This document shows, piece after piece, positions 15,439-23,821 of a stretch of 34,224 nucleotides of DNA. The stretch spans positions 11,092-45,315 of the forward strand of contig DAAJ01000032.1 in assembly GCA_001701115.1 (NCBI GenBank). Direction: 5' to 3'. The notes beneath the pieces are model-generated. The model was not told the origin of the DNA and did no database searches. It saw only the letters and a list, made by a program, of their open reading frames with translations. The DNA is from Bacteroidales bacterium GP2 (GTDB taxonomy: Bacteria; Bacteroidota; Bacteroidia; Bacteroidales; Muribaculaceae). Position numbers and translations under genes: made by a program. The first letter of the stretch is position 1; each line of letters begins with the position of its first letter.

Positions 15439-17637
15439 ATGAATAAATTTTTCAAATCATTACTTGCATTAACCCTATCGGTAGCTGTCAGCGGTTTAAC
15501 CCATGCTGCAGGACTCACACAGTTCAAGGACATTGACAGATACCTGGGACCGGAAAGATATGCCTCTGCACCCAGGGCATTTACCTACATGAACAATGGT
15601 GCTAATTACCTGCAACTTTCAAGTGACGGCAAGAAAGTTGTCAAATACGACACCAAAACCGGGAACGAGGTTGAAACAATCCTTGACCTCACTAATACAC
15701 GCGAAACAACCATAGAGCGTATATCTGGTTTTAAAATGAGCCCCGAAGAGACCAAAATCCTTGTTTGGCGTAACGGCAAATCTATATATCGCCGCTCTTT
15801 TGATGCAGAATACTATGTATATGAAATCAGGACACGCATCCTTCGCCCCCTATCTACTGAGCATCCCAGGCAACAGGCTCCTCTGTTTTCACCTGATGGA
15901 AGGATGATTGCATTTGTGGCACAAAATAACATCTTCCTCAAGCAGCTTGATTTCTGGACTGAACGCGCAGTAACAACTGATGGCGCAAAGAACTCTATAA
16001 TTAATGGTGTCCCCGACTGGACATACGAAGAGGAATTCTCCACTTCATCTTCTATGGCATGGGCGCCGGACAATGCTACACTATGTTACATCAAGTACAA
16101 TGAAACCAATGTACCGATGTTCACATTCCCCCTCTACGAAGGTGTCTGCAATAAGCTTACAGAATATTCCCTATATCCAGGTCAATTCACATACAAATAC
16201 CCGGTTGCAGGAGAAAAAAATTCTGTAGTGTCGGTTCATGCCTACGATGTAGACAACAAAAAAACAAAAACTGTAGCATTGCCCGAAAATAGCTTCGAGT
16301 ACATTCCACGTATCGCATACGCGTATAGTCCAGACCGCCTCGTGGTAACTACACTCAACAGGGCTCAGACAAGAATGGAACTGTTCCTCGTCAATCCGAA
16401 ATCAACTGTTGCTAAATCAATGCTCGTTGAAGAATATAAGGCATGGCTTACTCCTGCTACTTACGAAGATATCAAATTCTTCCCTGATTTCTTTGTAATC
16501 ACTTCATCGCGCACAGGCTATGATCATCTTTACCAATATTCTTATGCCGGAACCCTTATGAGGCAGATTACAGAAGGAAATTACGATGTACTCGCCTATT
16601 ATGGTTATGACAAGGTTTCCGCTACACACTATTACCAGTCAACATGCAATGGACCGGTTAACCGGGTGGTAAGTTCCATAAATGCAAAAGGAAAAATCAC
16701 CGACCTCTCACCTGCCAACGGATGTGCATCTGCAACATTCAGCCCGGACATGGCATTCTTCACAATCCGCCATTCCGACACTAAGACTCCACCGACTTAC
16801 ACCCTTTATGCATCGGACAAGGTAAAGAAACTTAAAACCCTTGAGGACAATGAAGCCCTTAAATCACGCTATTCAGATGTGCCACAAAGGGAATTTTTCA
16901 CAATGACTTCGGACGGCAACACCCTTAACGGTTACATGGTCAAGCCCGCAAATTTCAATTCTTCTAAAAAATATCCGGTGGTAATGTACCAGTACAGCGG
17001 TCCCGGCTCACAGCAGGTTCTCAATGAATGGTCTATCGGATGGGCTAACTGGTATGCGGCAAACGGATACATTATTATATGTGTGGACGGACGTGGTACA
17101 GGTGGTCGCGGAAGGGCATTCATGGATGTTGTTTACAAGGACCTTGGACACTATGAGTCCATTGACCAGGTGGCTGCCGCACGCTATGCTGCCTCCCTTC
17201 CCTACGTGGATGCAAATAGAATCGGCATACATGGTTGGAGCTACGGTGGCTATGAAACCCTGATGGCATCATCTCAACTGGATGCTCCTTATGCTGCTGC
17301 GGTTGCGGTTGCACCGGTTACAGATTGGAGATATTATGATACCGTTTATGCTGAGAGATATATGCTCACTCCTCAGGAAAATGAGGACGGTTACCGGAAC
17401 TCTGCACCCCTTAATTATGTTAAGAATGTAAAGTGTCCTCTTCTCATCATGTCCGGCACAGCTGATGACAATGTGCACTATTTTAATACTGTGCAATATG
17501 TTTCAGCAGTAGAAGCGGCAGGAATGTGGTGTGATATGCTTGTGTTTGCAAACATGGACCACTCTATTAATGCGTGCGGAGCACAAAAGATTGTTTATGC
17601 GCGTATGCTTGACTACTTTAACAGGAATATGAAATAA
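15439..17637 (+). CDS. dpp4: Dipeptidyl peptidase IV (S9B family)
   Basis: DPP4 removes X-Pro or X-Ala dipeptides from peptide N-termini, normally in the periplasm or at the surface. The 732-residue protein has a signal peptide ending GLTHA, an eight-bladed propeller-type N-terminal domain and a C-terminal alpha/beta hydrolase. Catalytic residues are visible: Ser601 in G-W-S-Y-G-G, the Asp676/Asp677 pair in T-A-D-D-N-V-H, and His708 in N-M-D-H-S. The paired glutamates that hold the substrate amino end appear in D-W-T-Y-E-E-E (197-199). Start: the frame opens at 15403, but ATG 15439 gives a normal signal peptide and avoids overlap with the coiled-coil gene. It lies 29 bp after that gene and one base before the next. 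Confidence 0.93.
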   Translation: MNKFFKSLLALTLSVAVSGLTHAAGLTQFKDIDRYLGPERYASAPRAFTYMNNGANYLQLSSDGKKVVKYDTKTGNEVETILDLTNTRETTIERISGFKMSPEETKILVWRNGKSIYRRSFDAEYYVYEIRTRILRPLSTEHPRQQAPLFSPDGRMIAFVAQNNIFLKQLDFWTERAVTTDGAKNSIINGVPDWTYEEEFSTSSSMAWAPDNATLCYIKYNETNVPMFTFPLYEGVCNKLTEYSLYPGQFTYKYPVAGEKNSVVSVHAYDVDNKKTKTVALPENSFEYIPRIAYAYSPDRLVVTTLNRAQTRMELFLVNPKSTVAKSMLVEEYKAWLTPATYEDIKFFPDFFVITSSRTGYDHLYQYSYAGTLMRQITEGNYDVLAYYGYDKVSATHYYQSTCNGPVNRVVSSINAKGKITDLSPANGCASATFSPDMAFFTIRHSDTKTPPTYTLYASDKVKKLKTLEDNEALKSRYSDVPQREFFTMTSDGNTLNGYMVKPANFNSSKKYPVVMYQYSGPGSQQVLNEWSIGWANWYAANGYIIICVDGRGTGGRGRAFMDVVYKDLGHYESIDQVAAARYAASLPYVDANRIGIHGWSYGGYETLMASSQLDAPYAAAVAVAPVTDWRYYDTVYAERYMLTPQENEDGYRNSAPLNYVKNVKCPLLIMSGTADDNVHYFNTVQYVSAVEAAGMWCDMLVFANMDHSINACGAQKIVYARMLDYFNRNMK

Positions 17638-17638
17638 T

Positions 17639-18970
17639 ATGTCACAACAGATCAAGTCAACGATAAAAGGAATTTACTTGCTATGGCTCAACTGGGTCAT
17701 AGTTGCCGGAGGCATATCGTTGCTTGTCATCCTGTCTTTGTGGCTTAACCCAGTTTTAATGCCCCTTGTAGCGTTTGCGCTGCAAGGAGCATTCTATTTT
17801 TTGCTCCAGGCTAACAGAAACCGGCGCGTGCCGATTTGCTTCCTCCTGCCTCACATCGGAATAAGGATAATGTTTTTTACCGGAGCAATAATGCTCGGAC
17901 TCAACTTCCTCCATTCCCGATGGCTTATAGGACAGGTTTTAGACCCGGAGACTGTTAATTCCGAAATCCCGTTCATAACTACTCTGATTGTAGCACCCGT
18001 CACGGCATTATGCTGTTTGTATGCATTATACAGAGGGTCGCACTATTCGTTTTGCCTTAGTTGCAAAATCAAATACGGCACCCCTGCCGAGCGAGGGTTC
18101 TTAGGACGACTCTTCACCCAGGAAGGCACTACGCAAGCACGCTTCCTTGGAGTGATGACCGGAGGAATCGCTATTGTTGCATGGGTTTACTATTTTATAG
18201 AGTATGTAAATGTCAATTTAAGTGCTCCAGACCGGTTCATATTCTTTTTGGCGCCACTCGCAATATTTTTCTGCTCCATAATATATATGGCTCTGAGGTA
18301 TGTCGGTCTATGGAATTATTACAGCACCTATATCGGTTCAAGTTCGTTGAAAAACGGTCCCTATACATTGCTCAGGTATATAATGTTCTGGGATAACTTC
18401 ATCGCTGTAATACCTCCGGAAACAGATCCGGATAAAATTACCGATATGGCTCAGAACCGGTTCGATATTCCAGAGAGCGTTTACATTTCTGCAAGAAAAA
18501 ATGTGCCGATAGAGGATGCTCGGTCTATTTTGCAGAACAAAACCAATATATGGGTTAGTGACATACGCTTCATGTACTCTGTTACATCAGGAAATGCCGA
18601 CTATAACATTTTCAACTATCTCTGTTTTCTCACCGATGATGAAAAAGAGGAGCTGATGGTTGAAAAGCCTAATGTTGAATTTATTTCCCTGCGGCAACTC
18701 CACACCCTGATTAACACCAAGAAGTGCAACCCGCTATTCAGTGCGGAGATAATCAGGCTCCACACTGTGGCAATGGCGTGGAAAACCTATGACAAGAACG
18801 GAAAAAGGAAATATAAAATCAAGCATTATACCCCAACCTTCCGTTTTCGTGACATACATAAATGGGATGTGGACTACAACGACCCGTTGTGGGTGAAAAT
18901 CCATCTTTTCAATCAGGACTCCTTCCTGTACAAACTTCGCCGACTTTGGCATAAATATTCCGACGAGTGA
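17639..18970 (+). CDS. Polytopic membrane protein of unknown function
   Basis: I do not recognise the family. The 443 residues divide into a membrane half and a soluble half. About six helices are visible (roughly 13-37, 40-58, 73-91, 107-131, 165-187, 198-220). A loop between helices four and five contains F-C-L-S-C (Cys139 and Cys142) and then ERGFLGRLFTQEGTTQ. The C-terminal 215 residues look cytosolic and carry Trp/Tyr/His-rich segments, including KHYTPTFRFRDIHKWDVDYN near 401-420. No transporter or enzyme motif is apparent. The start is one base after the dpp4 stop and the end overlaps miaA by four bases (GTGA), so it is translationally embedded in an operon. The paired cysteines could bind a metal or form a disulfide. 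Confidence 0.8.
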   Translation: MSQQIKSTIKGIYLLWLNWVIVAGGISLLVILSLWLNPVLMPLVAFALQGAFYFLLQANRNRRVPICFLLPHIGIRIMFFTGAIMLGLNFLHSRWLIGQVLDPETVNSEIPFITTLIVAPVTALCCLYALYRGSHYSFCLSCKIKYGTPAERGFLGRLFTQEGTTQARFLGVMTGGIAIVAWVYYFIEYVNVNLSAPDRFIFFLAPLAIFFCSIIYMALRYVGLWNYYSTYIGSSSLKNGPYTLLRYIMFWDNFIAVIPPETDPDKITDMAQNRFDIPESVYISARKNVPIEDARSILQNKTNIWVSDIRFMYSVTSGNADYNIFNYLCFLTDDEKEELMVEKPNVEFISLRQLHTLINTKKCNPLFSAEIIRLHTVAMAWKTYDKNGKRKYKIKHYTPTFRFRDIHKWDVDYNDPLWVKIHLFNQDSFLYKLRRLWHKYSDE

Positions 18971-19878
18971 CAAAATATCCTGTTATCACCGGTCCTACTG
19001 CAAGCGGTAAAACAGCGCTTGCAGTCAGCGTTGCACGCGCACTGGACGGAGAAATTATTAGCGCGGACTCAAGGCAAATCTACACCGGGATGGATATTGG
19101 CACCGGAAAAGACATTGAAGAGTACGGCACTATCCCCTATCACCTCATTGACATTGCCCCTGCTGGATATAAATATAACCTGTATGAGTATCTTCGTGAC
19201 GCGAGGAAGGCGATGGAAGATATTGAGGAGCGAGGAAAAATCCCGGTTGTTTGCGGAGGAACCGGAATGTATCTGGAAGCTCTGGTCAAAGGGACAAATC
19301 TCCCGGAAGTTCCGGAAAATACAGAGTTACGCAGCAGTTTGTCATCTAAATCACTTGAAGAGCTTACCGGGATACTATCCAAAATGAAAACCTTACACAA
19401 TGTTACAGATGTTGACACTGTGAAACGGGCTATCAGGGCGATTGAGATACAGACATATTACGAAAATCATCCAGAACTGAAACCGGAAATAACCCCGGAA
19501 GCACAGGATGAAAGAGCCGTGATTATCGGTGTGGATATTGACCGGGAATCACGCCGCAAACGAATATCCGCCCGACTCAAAACACGCTTGGATTCAGGCA
19601 TGATTGATGAGGTAAAAAGGTTGCTCGATTCAGGCATTCCACCGGAAAATCTTATTTATTACGGGCTTGAGTACAAATTCATCACACTTTATCTTACCGG
19701 GCAACTTGATATTAAGCAGATGGTTGACTCATTGGAAATCGCTATCCACCAGTTTGCAAAACGTCAGATGACATGGTTTCGCGGAATGGAGCGGCGAGGA
19801 TTTAAAATCCATTGGCTTCCTTACGATATGCCCCACGATGAATTTGTCAATAATGTTAAAAGCTTGTTGGAGCGATGA
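18967..19878 (+). CDS. miaA: tRNA dimethylallyltransferase
   Basis: MiaA adds an isopentenyl group to N6 of A37 in tRNAs that read codons starting with U. The 303-residue protein starts with GTG, overlapping the previous stop as GTGA. It carries the P-loop G-P-T-A-S-G-K-T (9-16), the D-S-R-Q-I-Y block (34-39) with T-G-M-D-I-G-T-G-K close behind, and G-G-T-G-M-Y-L near residue 98. The C-terminal F-A-K-R-Q-M-T-W-F-R segment is a strong family marker. It ends with a four-base ATGA overlap onto the next gene. Length is normal for the family. Confidence 0.95.
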   Translation: MTKYPVITGPTASGKTALAVSVARALDGEIISADSRQIYTGMDIGTGKDIEEYGTIPYHLIDIAPAGYKYNLYEYLRDARKAMEDIEERGKIPVVCGGTGMYLEALVKGTNLPEVPENTELRSSLSSKSLEELTGILSKMKTLHNVTDVDTVKRAIRAIEIQTYYENHPELKPEITPEAQDERAVIIGVDIDRESRRKRISARLKTRLDSGMIDEVKRLLDSGIPPENLIYYGLEYKFITLYLTGQLDIKQMVDSLEIAIHQFAKRQMTWFRGMERRGFKIHWLPYDMPHDEFVNNVKSLLER

Positions 19879-20834
19879 AATTCATTTTTGCACTACTCTT
19901 CATGACCGTCTCACAGTATATTATTGCTACCGAGCCGGTTCGTAAATATCACCAGTTTTCCGGCACAGCTTCCGATACAACATTCACTATTCCGGCACAG
20001 CAATCCATATTAACAAGCACAGAAGTGCGTTTTGAGCTTCCGAATAAGTCAATCTCCGGAAAATCATCTAATTCCATAAGTATAACATGGAAAGATTGCG
20101 AAAATGTGTCATGGACAGCTACTGTAAGACTCATTAAATCTGGCACTGATGATATTATTGATGAAAGTTTTATAGAACTTACAGTAAGTGATGCCATTGA
20201 AAATCACTATCCTGTTAAGAAATTGTTGCCAGTTGCGGGTATAGACATCAACAAAGAATGCAGTTTTTGCTCTGAAATCACCAAAACCGAGGCTATTTTG
20301 CTTGCCGGATATCAAGAGCTCAAGGAGCTTGATGTCATTAGAGGTAATTTCAATCCTTCTGCTCCAGTGGAAGTCAAAATAAATGGAAGGGCTGATATAT
20401 CAGTAATAGTCACAGAATCAATACCTGACATCGTTGCCGAACTGTCTACAGGATTGAGCGAAGATGATATAAACAAGCTAATTTCCGGAAAATCTCAACC
20501 GATAGGAATATGGGCTGCACTTGACCGAGACACAGACTCAAGGCGTGCACTGGCTGGAGGACGCTATAAACTCGCTGTTATTCCACGGGACGATGAGAGT
20601 TACGATATTGTGTATTTAGGAGGAGCGGAAGTAAATTCGTCGGCATGGAAACCGGGAATTAGAAAAGGAATTCTTAACCCCACAATATTCAAAGACCATT
20701 ACGATTTAATATGGTATGATTCTAAAATGGTACCTATTGAAGTTGATGCCTCGGCAACAGTTGAACAAGGTGCGATCCTTTCCATTTCTTTCCCACTCCT
20801 TAAATCTACGCTGCGGTTTTATCGTCAGCAGTAG
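19875..20834 (+). CDS. Secreted protein of unknown function
   Basis: I do not recognise the family. The 319-residue protein begins with a signal peptide (about residues 1-19, ending YIIAT) and is then rich in alternating strand-like segments with no membrane helix, so a periplasmic beta-sheet fold is likely. A Cys pair appears as K-E-C-S-F-C near 130-135. A later block, PIGIWAALDRDTDSRRALAG (about 215-234), and the segment GGRYKLAVIPRDD look conserved-like but match nothing I know. The start overlaps the miaA stop (ATGA), so it is co-translated with miaA. The 3' end overlaps the convergent lipoprotein gene by 29 bp. Confidence 0.75.
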   Translation: MKFIFALLFMTVSQYIIATEPVRKYHQFSGTASDTTFTIPAQQSILTSTEVRFELPNKSISGKSSNSISITWKDCENVSWTATVRLIKSGTDDIIDESFIELTVSDAIENHYPVKKLLPVAGIDINKECSFCSEITKTEAILLAGYQELKELDVIRGNFNPSAPVEVKINGRADISVIVTESIPDIVAELSTGLSEDDINKLISGKSQPIGIWAALDRDTDSRRALAGGRYKLAVIPRDDESYDIVYLGGAEVNSSAWKPGIRKGILNPTIFKDHYDLIWYDSKMVPIEVDASATVEQGAILSISFPLLKSTLRFYRQQ

Positions 20835-21255
20835 GATAATAGATGTCACCTGAAGAAATGGTATAATCAATATACGTGTCTTTCAGCTCTATATGGTATT
20901 TCTCACTGTTTCGCGTAACCTTATACACGCCTGAAGTCGCCTCGGTCTCCTCAATGTAATTGTATAGCTTCGGAGGAAGCTGGTCATATAGGAAAATTGA
21001 CGGTAAGGTTGAGCCGTTGCCATTTACATCTGTCCAGGAATTTTCCTTGTTGAAAGTAACAGTCACACCACCTGACACGGAAGCAACGCTGCCATTATCT
21101 GTTGTTGAATAGCTTGAAACCTCCTGTCCCGGAAAATAGGTAGTGAAAAAATTAGCTATCGGGCTCGGCAGGTCATCCCATACATCGTTCTCACATGACG
21201 CTACGGCAAAAACTGTCGCAAAAAAGATTATTAGTGTATAAATGTTACTTTTCAT
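20806..21255 (-). CDS. PepSY-like (DUF2874) lipoprotein
   Basis: PepSY-like small periplasmic proteins are common in Bacteroidota. The family fold resembles beta-lactamase-inhibitor repeats and its role is not established. The 149-residue protein has a lipoprotein signal with A-V-A-S-C (Cys21) and then ENDVWDDLPSPI. The family pattern is visible: P-x-P-I-x-x-F-x-x-x-Y-F-P-G (about 29-42), then V-T-F-N-K-x-x-S-W-T-D-V-N-G-N-G near 65-80, and the LPPKLYNYIEE helix. ATG at 21255 is preferred to one ten codons upstream because it gives the lipoprotein signal directly. Its last 29 bp overlap, in antisense, the end of the gene after miaA. Confidence 0.78.
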   Translation of the reverse strand: MKSNIYTLIIFFATVFAVASCENDVWDDLPSPIANFFTTYFPGQEVSSYSTTDNGSVASVSGGVTVTFNKENSWTDVNGNGSTLPSIFLYDQLPPKLYNYIEETEATSGVYKVTRNSEKYHIELKDTYIDYTISSGDIYYPTADDKTAA

Positions 21256-21359
21256 TTTATTACGTTTTTTATTGAATAACGTCATAAATATATCCGCGGT
21301 TCATTATTCCCTTAACACTATTTACCTTGACAAAAAGCTATCAATACGCTACAACTCAC

Positions 21360-21367
21360 TATCTTTG
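21360..21367 (+). promoter_or_regulatory. -7 box for the TPR gene
   Basis: TATCTTTG, an exact -7 match, lies 21 bp before the ATG at 21389, so the leader would be only about 15 bases. No TTTG is seen at -33. Confidence 0.5.
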
Positions 21368-21388
21368 CATTCATAATACGTTAATTGA

Positions 21389-22219
21389 ATGACTATCAGA
21401 CTTATTTTCATACTTGCCACATTTTTGCCTTCTCTTGCCTGCATTGCGCAGACTAAGGAAGAGGAAACTCCTTATGTGAAAATGATGGGAGTTGCCGACA
21501 GCGCCATAGCAAAAGGCGACTGGGCAAGTGCCGAAAAGTATCTCAGGAATGCAATGCACATTGAACCGGCAAATCCAGCAAACCTGTTGCTATTGTCTAA
21601 CTTGGGAATGATACAGTTCTATCAAGGCAAGGATTCGCTTGCCATTGAAACCCTTACCGATGCCTGCAATATTGCTCCCCGTGCCGTACCTGTGCTGGCA
21701 AATCGTGCCAATGTGCTTGAAGCAGTAGGAAGATATGATGAAGCGCTTGCTGACTGCAACTCAATCCTTGCCATTGACAGCGCCAATGTGCGTGCAAGGG
21801 CAATGAGAATTAACTTCTTTGTCCGGTCCGGTAAATACAGGGAAGCGCAGGCTGACCTGGATAGCCTCATTCATTTTGCCCCCGAAAATCCCATAACAAA
21901 TGTTATTGCCGGAAACTTGTACACAGCGACAGGACGATATGCCGAGGCTATAACTCCATTGTCGAAAGCAATAGAAATTGAGCCACAGGCAGAATATTTT
22001 GCTGCACGTGCTTTGTGCCGCATAATGACCGGAAACCTCAATGATGCATCTACGGACATAGCCGAAGGGTTAAGGATAAATCCTATGGAAGGTGAACTCT
22101 ACCTTTACAGGGCTATGCTGAATAAAATGAGGTATAGGAATGATGATGCAAAATCAGATGCAAAAAGAGCAATGCAGCTTGGCATATCTGAGCAACGGGC
22201 ACTCCCCTTCACCAAATAA
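21389..22219 (+). CDS. Secreted tetratricopeptide-repeat protein
   Basis: TPR repeats are helical pairs used for protein binding; the partner here is unknown. The 276-residue protein has a signal peptide ending C-I-A-Q before T, the usual Bacteroidota cut. About six TPR units follow, each with the A-x-x-x-G-x-x-x-x-A spacing. Examples are AIAKGDWASAEKYLRNAMHI (about 38-57), VLEAVGRYDEALADCNSILA near 110-129, and NLYTATGRYAEAITPLSKAI near 173-192. No other domain is visible. It stands alone, with its own -7 box upstream, and ends 14 bp before the convergent LuxR-type gene. Confidence 0.85.
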   Translation: MTIRLIFILATFLPSLACIAQTKEEETPYVKMMGVADSAIAKGDWASAEKYLRNAMHIEPANPANLLLLSNLGMIQFYQGKDSLAIETLTDACNIAPRAVPVLANRANVLEAVGRYDEALADCNSILAIDSANVRARAMRINFFVRSGKYREAQADLDSLIHFAPENPITNVIAGNLYTATGRYAEAITPLSKAIEIEPQAEYFAARALCRIMTGNLNDASTDIAEGLRINPMEGELYLYRAMLNKMRYRNDDAKSDAKRAMQLGISEQRALPFTK

Positions 22220-22233
22220 CAGAAATCAGAAGC

Positions 22234-22968
22234 TTAAATCAAGTGTAGCGATTTTGCCACGCGGCATGCTTCTATGGAGTTTTTCACTTGAAGTTTTGCC
22301 AGGATTTCTTGACGGTGACGGCTTACAGTGTGTTTGCTTATGCTCAACCAGCTTGCAATATCCTCGCTCTTTAATCCAGAATCTATAAGATTAAGGATTT
22401 GATTTTCACGTTGCGTCAAAATCCTTTTGTCTGAGGAAGATGTCAGTTCCTCACTAATACCGGTTACAGAGTTGACTATCATGCACTTCCCTTTGAGTTC
22501 TGTTATCAATGGTCCGTATAGGCACACCGCATATAGCACCGAAGCGCCATCACTACCATATACATAATACATTTTATGCTCTACGTTGATGAATTTCCCA
22601 TCAGAATCACGAAACCGTAACTTAGACAGCAGATAGTAATGCTTTCTGTTCTTGCTGAGATGCCGGAGATAATGGAAAAAACGGAGTTCCTCAATGAATT
22701 TCCTCTCCCTGTCAGCATGATCCATCCTGTCAAATATTTTCTTTTCCCAAATGGATTCTTCATCTGAATACGCGCCCAAACCTATTCTTTGGGCAAAATC
22801 ACCACAATAAATTTTGCTTGTGCTTTTTGCCAGATCGCTGACCACAACAATTTTGCCCTCTATCTCTGCTATGCCTTTAGCATATTCATGAACTGTCGGC
22901 ATAATATTTTTACCAACATCCGGTGCCTGCTCTTTCAGCAGGGAATCAAGTGTGGAGAAATTGCTCAT
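22234..22968 (-). CDS. LuxR-type HTH transcriptional regulator with PAS-like sensor
   Basis: The 244-residue protein has an N-terminal sensor region (about 1-170) of the PAS-like type common in Bacteroidales LuxR regulators. A C-terminal GerE/LuxR helix-turn-helix (about 183-240) reads LTQRENQILNLIDSGLKSED, then IASWLSISKHTVSRHRQEIL. There is no receiver Asp block, so the signal is likely a bound ligand rather than phosphorylation. I start it at ATG 22968. A start seven codons earlier, at 22989, would bring an inverted repeat into the coding region. It diverges from the DUF1349 gene across a 93-bp spacer with abutting -7 boxes and an 11-bp direct repeat, so control of that gene and of itself is likely. 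Confidence 0.84.
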   Translation of the reverse strand: MSNFSTLDSLLKEQAPDVGKNIMPTVHEYAKGIAEIEGKIVVVSDLAKSTSKIYCGDFAQRIGLGAYSDEESIWEKKIFDRMDHADRERKFIEELRFFHYLRHLSKNRKHYYLLSKLRFRDSDGKFINVEHKMYYVYGSDGASVLYAVCLYGPLITELKGKCMIVNSVTGISEELTSSSDKRILTQRENQILNLIDSGLKSEDIASWLSISKHTVSRHRQEILAKLQVKNSIEACRVAKSLHLI

Positions 22969-22971
22969 AAT

Positions 22972-22989
22972 ATGGTTATTTATAACCAT
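22972..22989. repeat. Inverted repeat, candidate operator
   Basis: ATGGTTA (22972-22978) and TAACCAT (22983-22989) are exact inverted copies across TTTA. It lies in the leader of the LuxR-type mRNA and touches the -33 element of the DUF1349 promoter (22988-22991). Its left part recurs as an 11-bp direct repeat at 23037. Confidence 0.6.
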
Positions 22990-23019
22990 TGCCTATTAAA
23001 TGACAATGATTTACCTTTG
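22988..23019 (+). promoter_or_regulatory. Promoter for the DUF1349 gene
   Basis: ATTG (22988-22991), a 20-bp spacer and TACCTTTG (23012-23019) give a near-complete match. The -7 box ends exactly where the opposite-strand -7 box begins. Confidence 0.62.
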
Positions 23020-23027
23020 CAAAGATA
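23020..23027 (-). promoter_or_regulatory. -7 box for the LuxR-type gene
   Basis: The minus strand reads TATCTTTG, abutting the plus-strand -7 box with no gap. The -33 region has no clear TTTG and instead lies over the 23037-23047 repeat copy. Confidence 0.52.
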
Positions 23028-23036
23028 ATTAATATA

Positions 23037-23047
23037 ATGGTTATTTA
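23037..23047. repeat. Second copy of ATGGTTATTTA direct repeat
   Basis: ATGGTTATTTA occurs here and at 22972-22982, 65 bp apart, framing both promoters. This copy lies between the -7 and -33 positions of the LuxR-type promoter and in the leader of the DUF1349 gene. Confidence 0.55.
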
Positions 23048-23061
23048 AACTAAGTGATTAT

Positions 23062-23712
23062 ATGATTAAGAAATTCTTCATCCTCATTGCCGTATTGTTT
23101 TGCCAGTACGCAGGCGCTCAGACACTTGAAAAAATGAATTGGTTCAATGAACCGGAGAAATGGAATATCAGCAACAATCGTCTGACAATGTTTGTCACAC
23201 CGAAAAGCGACTACTGGCGCATATCACACTATGGTTTCACCGTAGATGATGCACCGTTTTACTTTGCTGAATATGGAGGCGAATTTGAAGCAAAAGTAAA
23301 AATTTCCGGAGATTACAAGGTGCGTTTCGACCAGGCTGGAATGATGATACGCATTGACCATGAGAACTATATAAAGACAGGGATTGAGTTTGTTGATGGA
23401 AAATACAATCTCAGCACAGTTGTTACTCACCACACATCTGACTGGAGCGTAATCGCCCTTGACCGTCCTGTTGAATTTGTTTGGATCAAAGCTGTACGCC
23501 GACTGGACGCAATTGAAATTTTCTACTCTTTCGATGACAAGGAATATACACTGATGAGAAACGCATGGATGGAGGCAAACCGCCCTGTAAAGATAGGCAT
23601 GATGGGCGCATGCCCGGATGGCAACGGTTTCAATGTCACTTTCTCTGACTTTACCGTCAAACATCTTCCTGACGCAGTTCGTACTAAATGGTTGAAAGAA
23701 AACGCTGACTGA
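23062..23712 (+). CDS. Secreted DUF1349 (concanavalin-like) protein
   Basis: DUF1349 proteins adopt a concanavalin/LamG-like jelly-roll and are thought, but not shown in most cases, to bind or act on carbohydrate. The 216-residue protein has a signal peptide ending A-G-A-Q before T. It then shows the family blocks W-x-I-x-N-N-R-L-T-M-F-V-T-P-K-S-D-Y-W (about 32-52), Q-A-G-M-M-I-R-I-D-H-E-N-Y-I-K-T-G-I-E (about 90-108), and a closing G-M-M-G-A-C-P-D-G. It diverges from a LuxR-type regulator and is followed by a good terminator, so it is monocistronic and probably under that regulator. A surface sugar-binding role is only a guess. Confidence 0.86.
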   Translation: MIKKFFILIAVLFCQYAGAQTLEKMNWFNEPEKWNISNNRLTMFVTPKSDYWRISHYGFTVDDAPFYFAEYGGEFEAKVKISGDYKVRFDQAGMMIRIDHENYIKTGIEFVDGKYNLSTVVTHHTSDWSVIALDRPVEFVWIKAVRRLDAIEIFYSFDDKEYTLMRNAWMEANRPVKIGMMGACPDGNGFNVTFSDFTVKHLPDAVRTKWLKENAD

Positions 23713-23744
23713 TTCTAAGTATAAGAACTGAATTACTCCATAGC

Positions 23745-23780
23745 AAAGTCCGGTGTCATGAATTGATACCGGACTTTTCA
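23745..23780 (+). terminator. Intrinsic terminator after DUF1349 gene
   Basis: A 13-bp stem (23746-23758 with 23764-23776, one G-U pair) around a 5-base loop is followed by TTTTC, 33 bp after the stop codon. Confidence 0.78.
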
Positions 23781-23821
23781 TTTCCCTCAATCAAAACAGC
23801 AGACTAAACCGTTATTATTAT

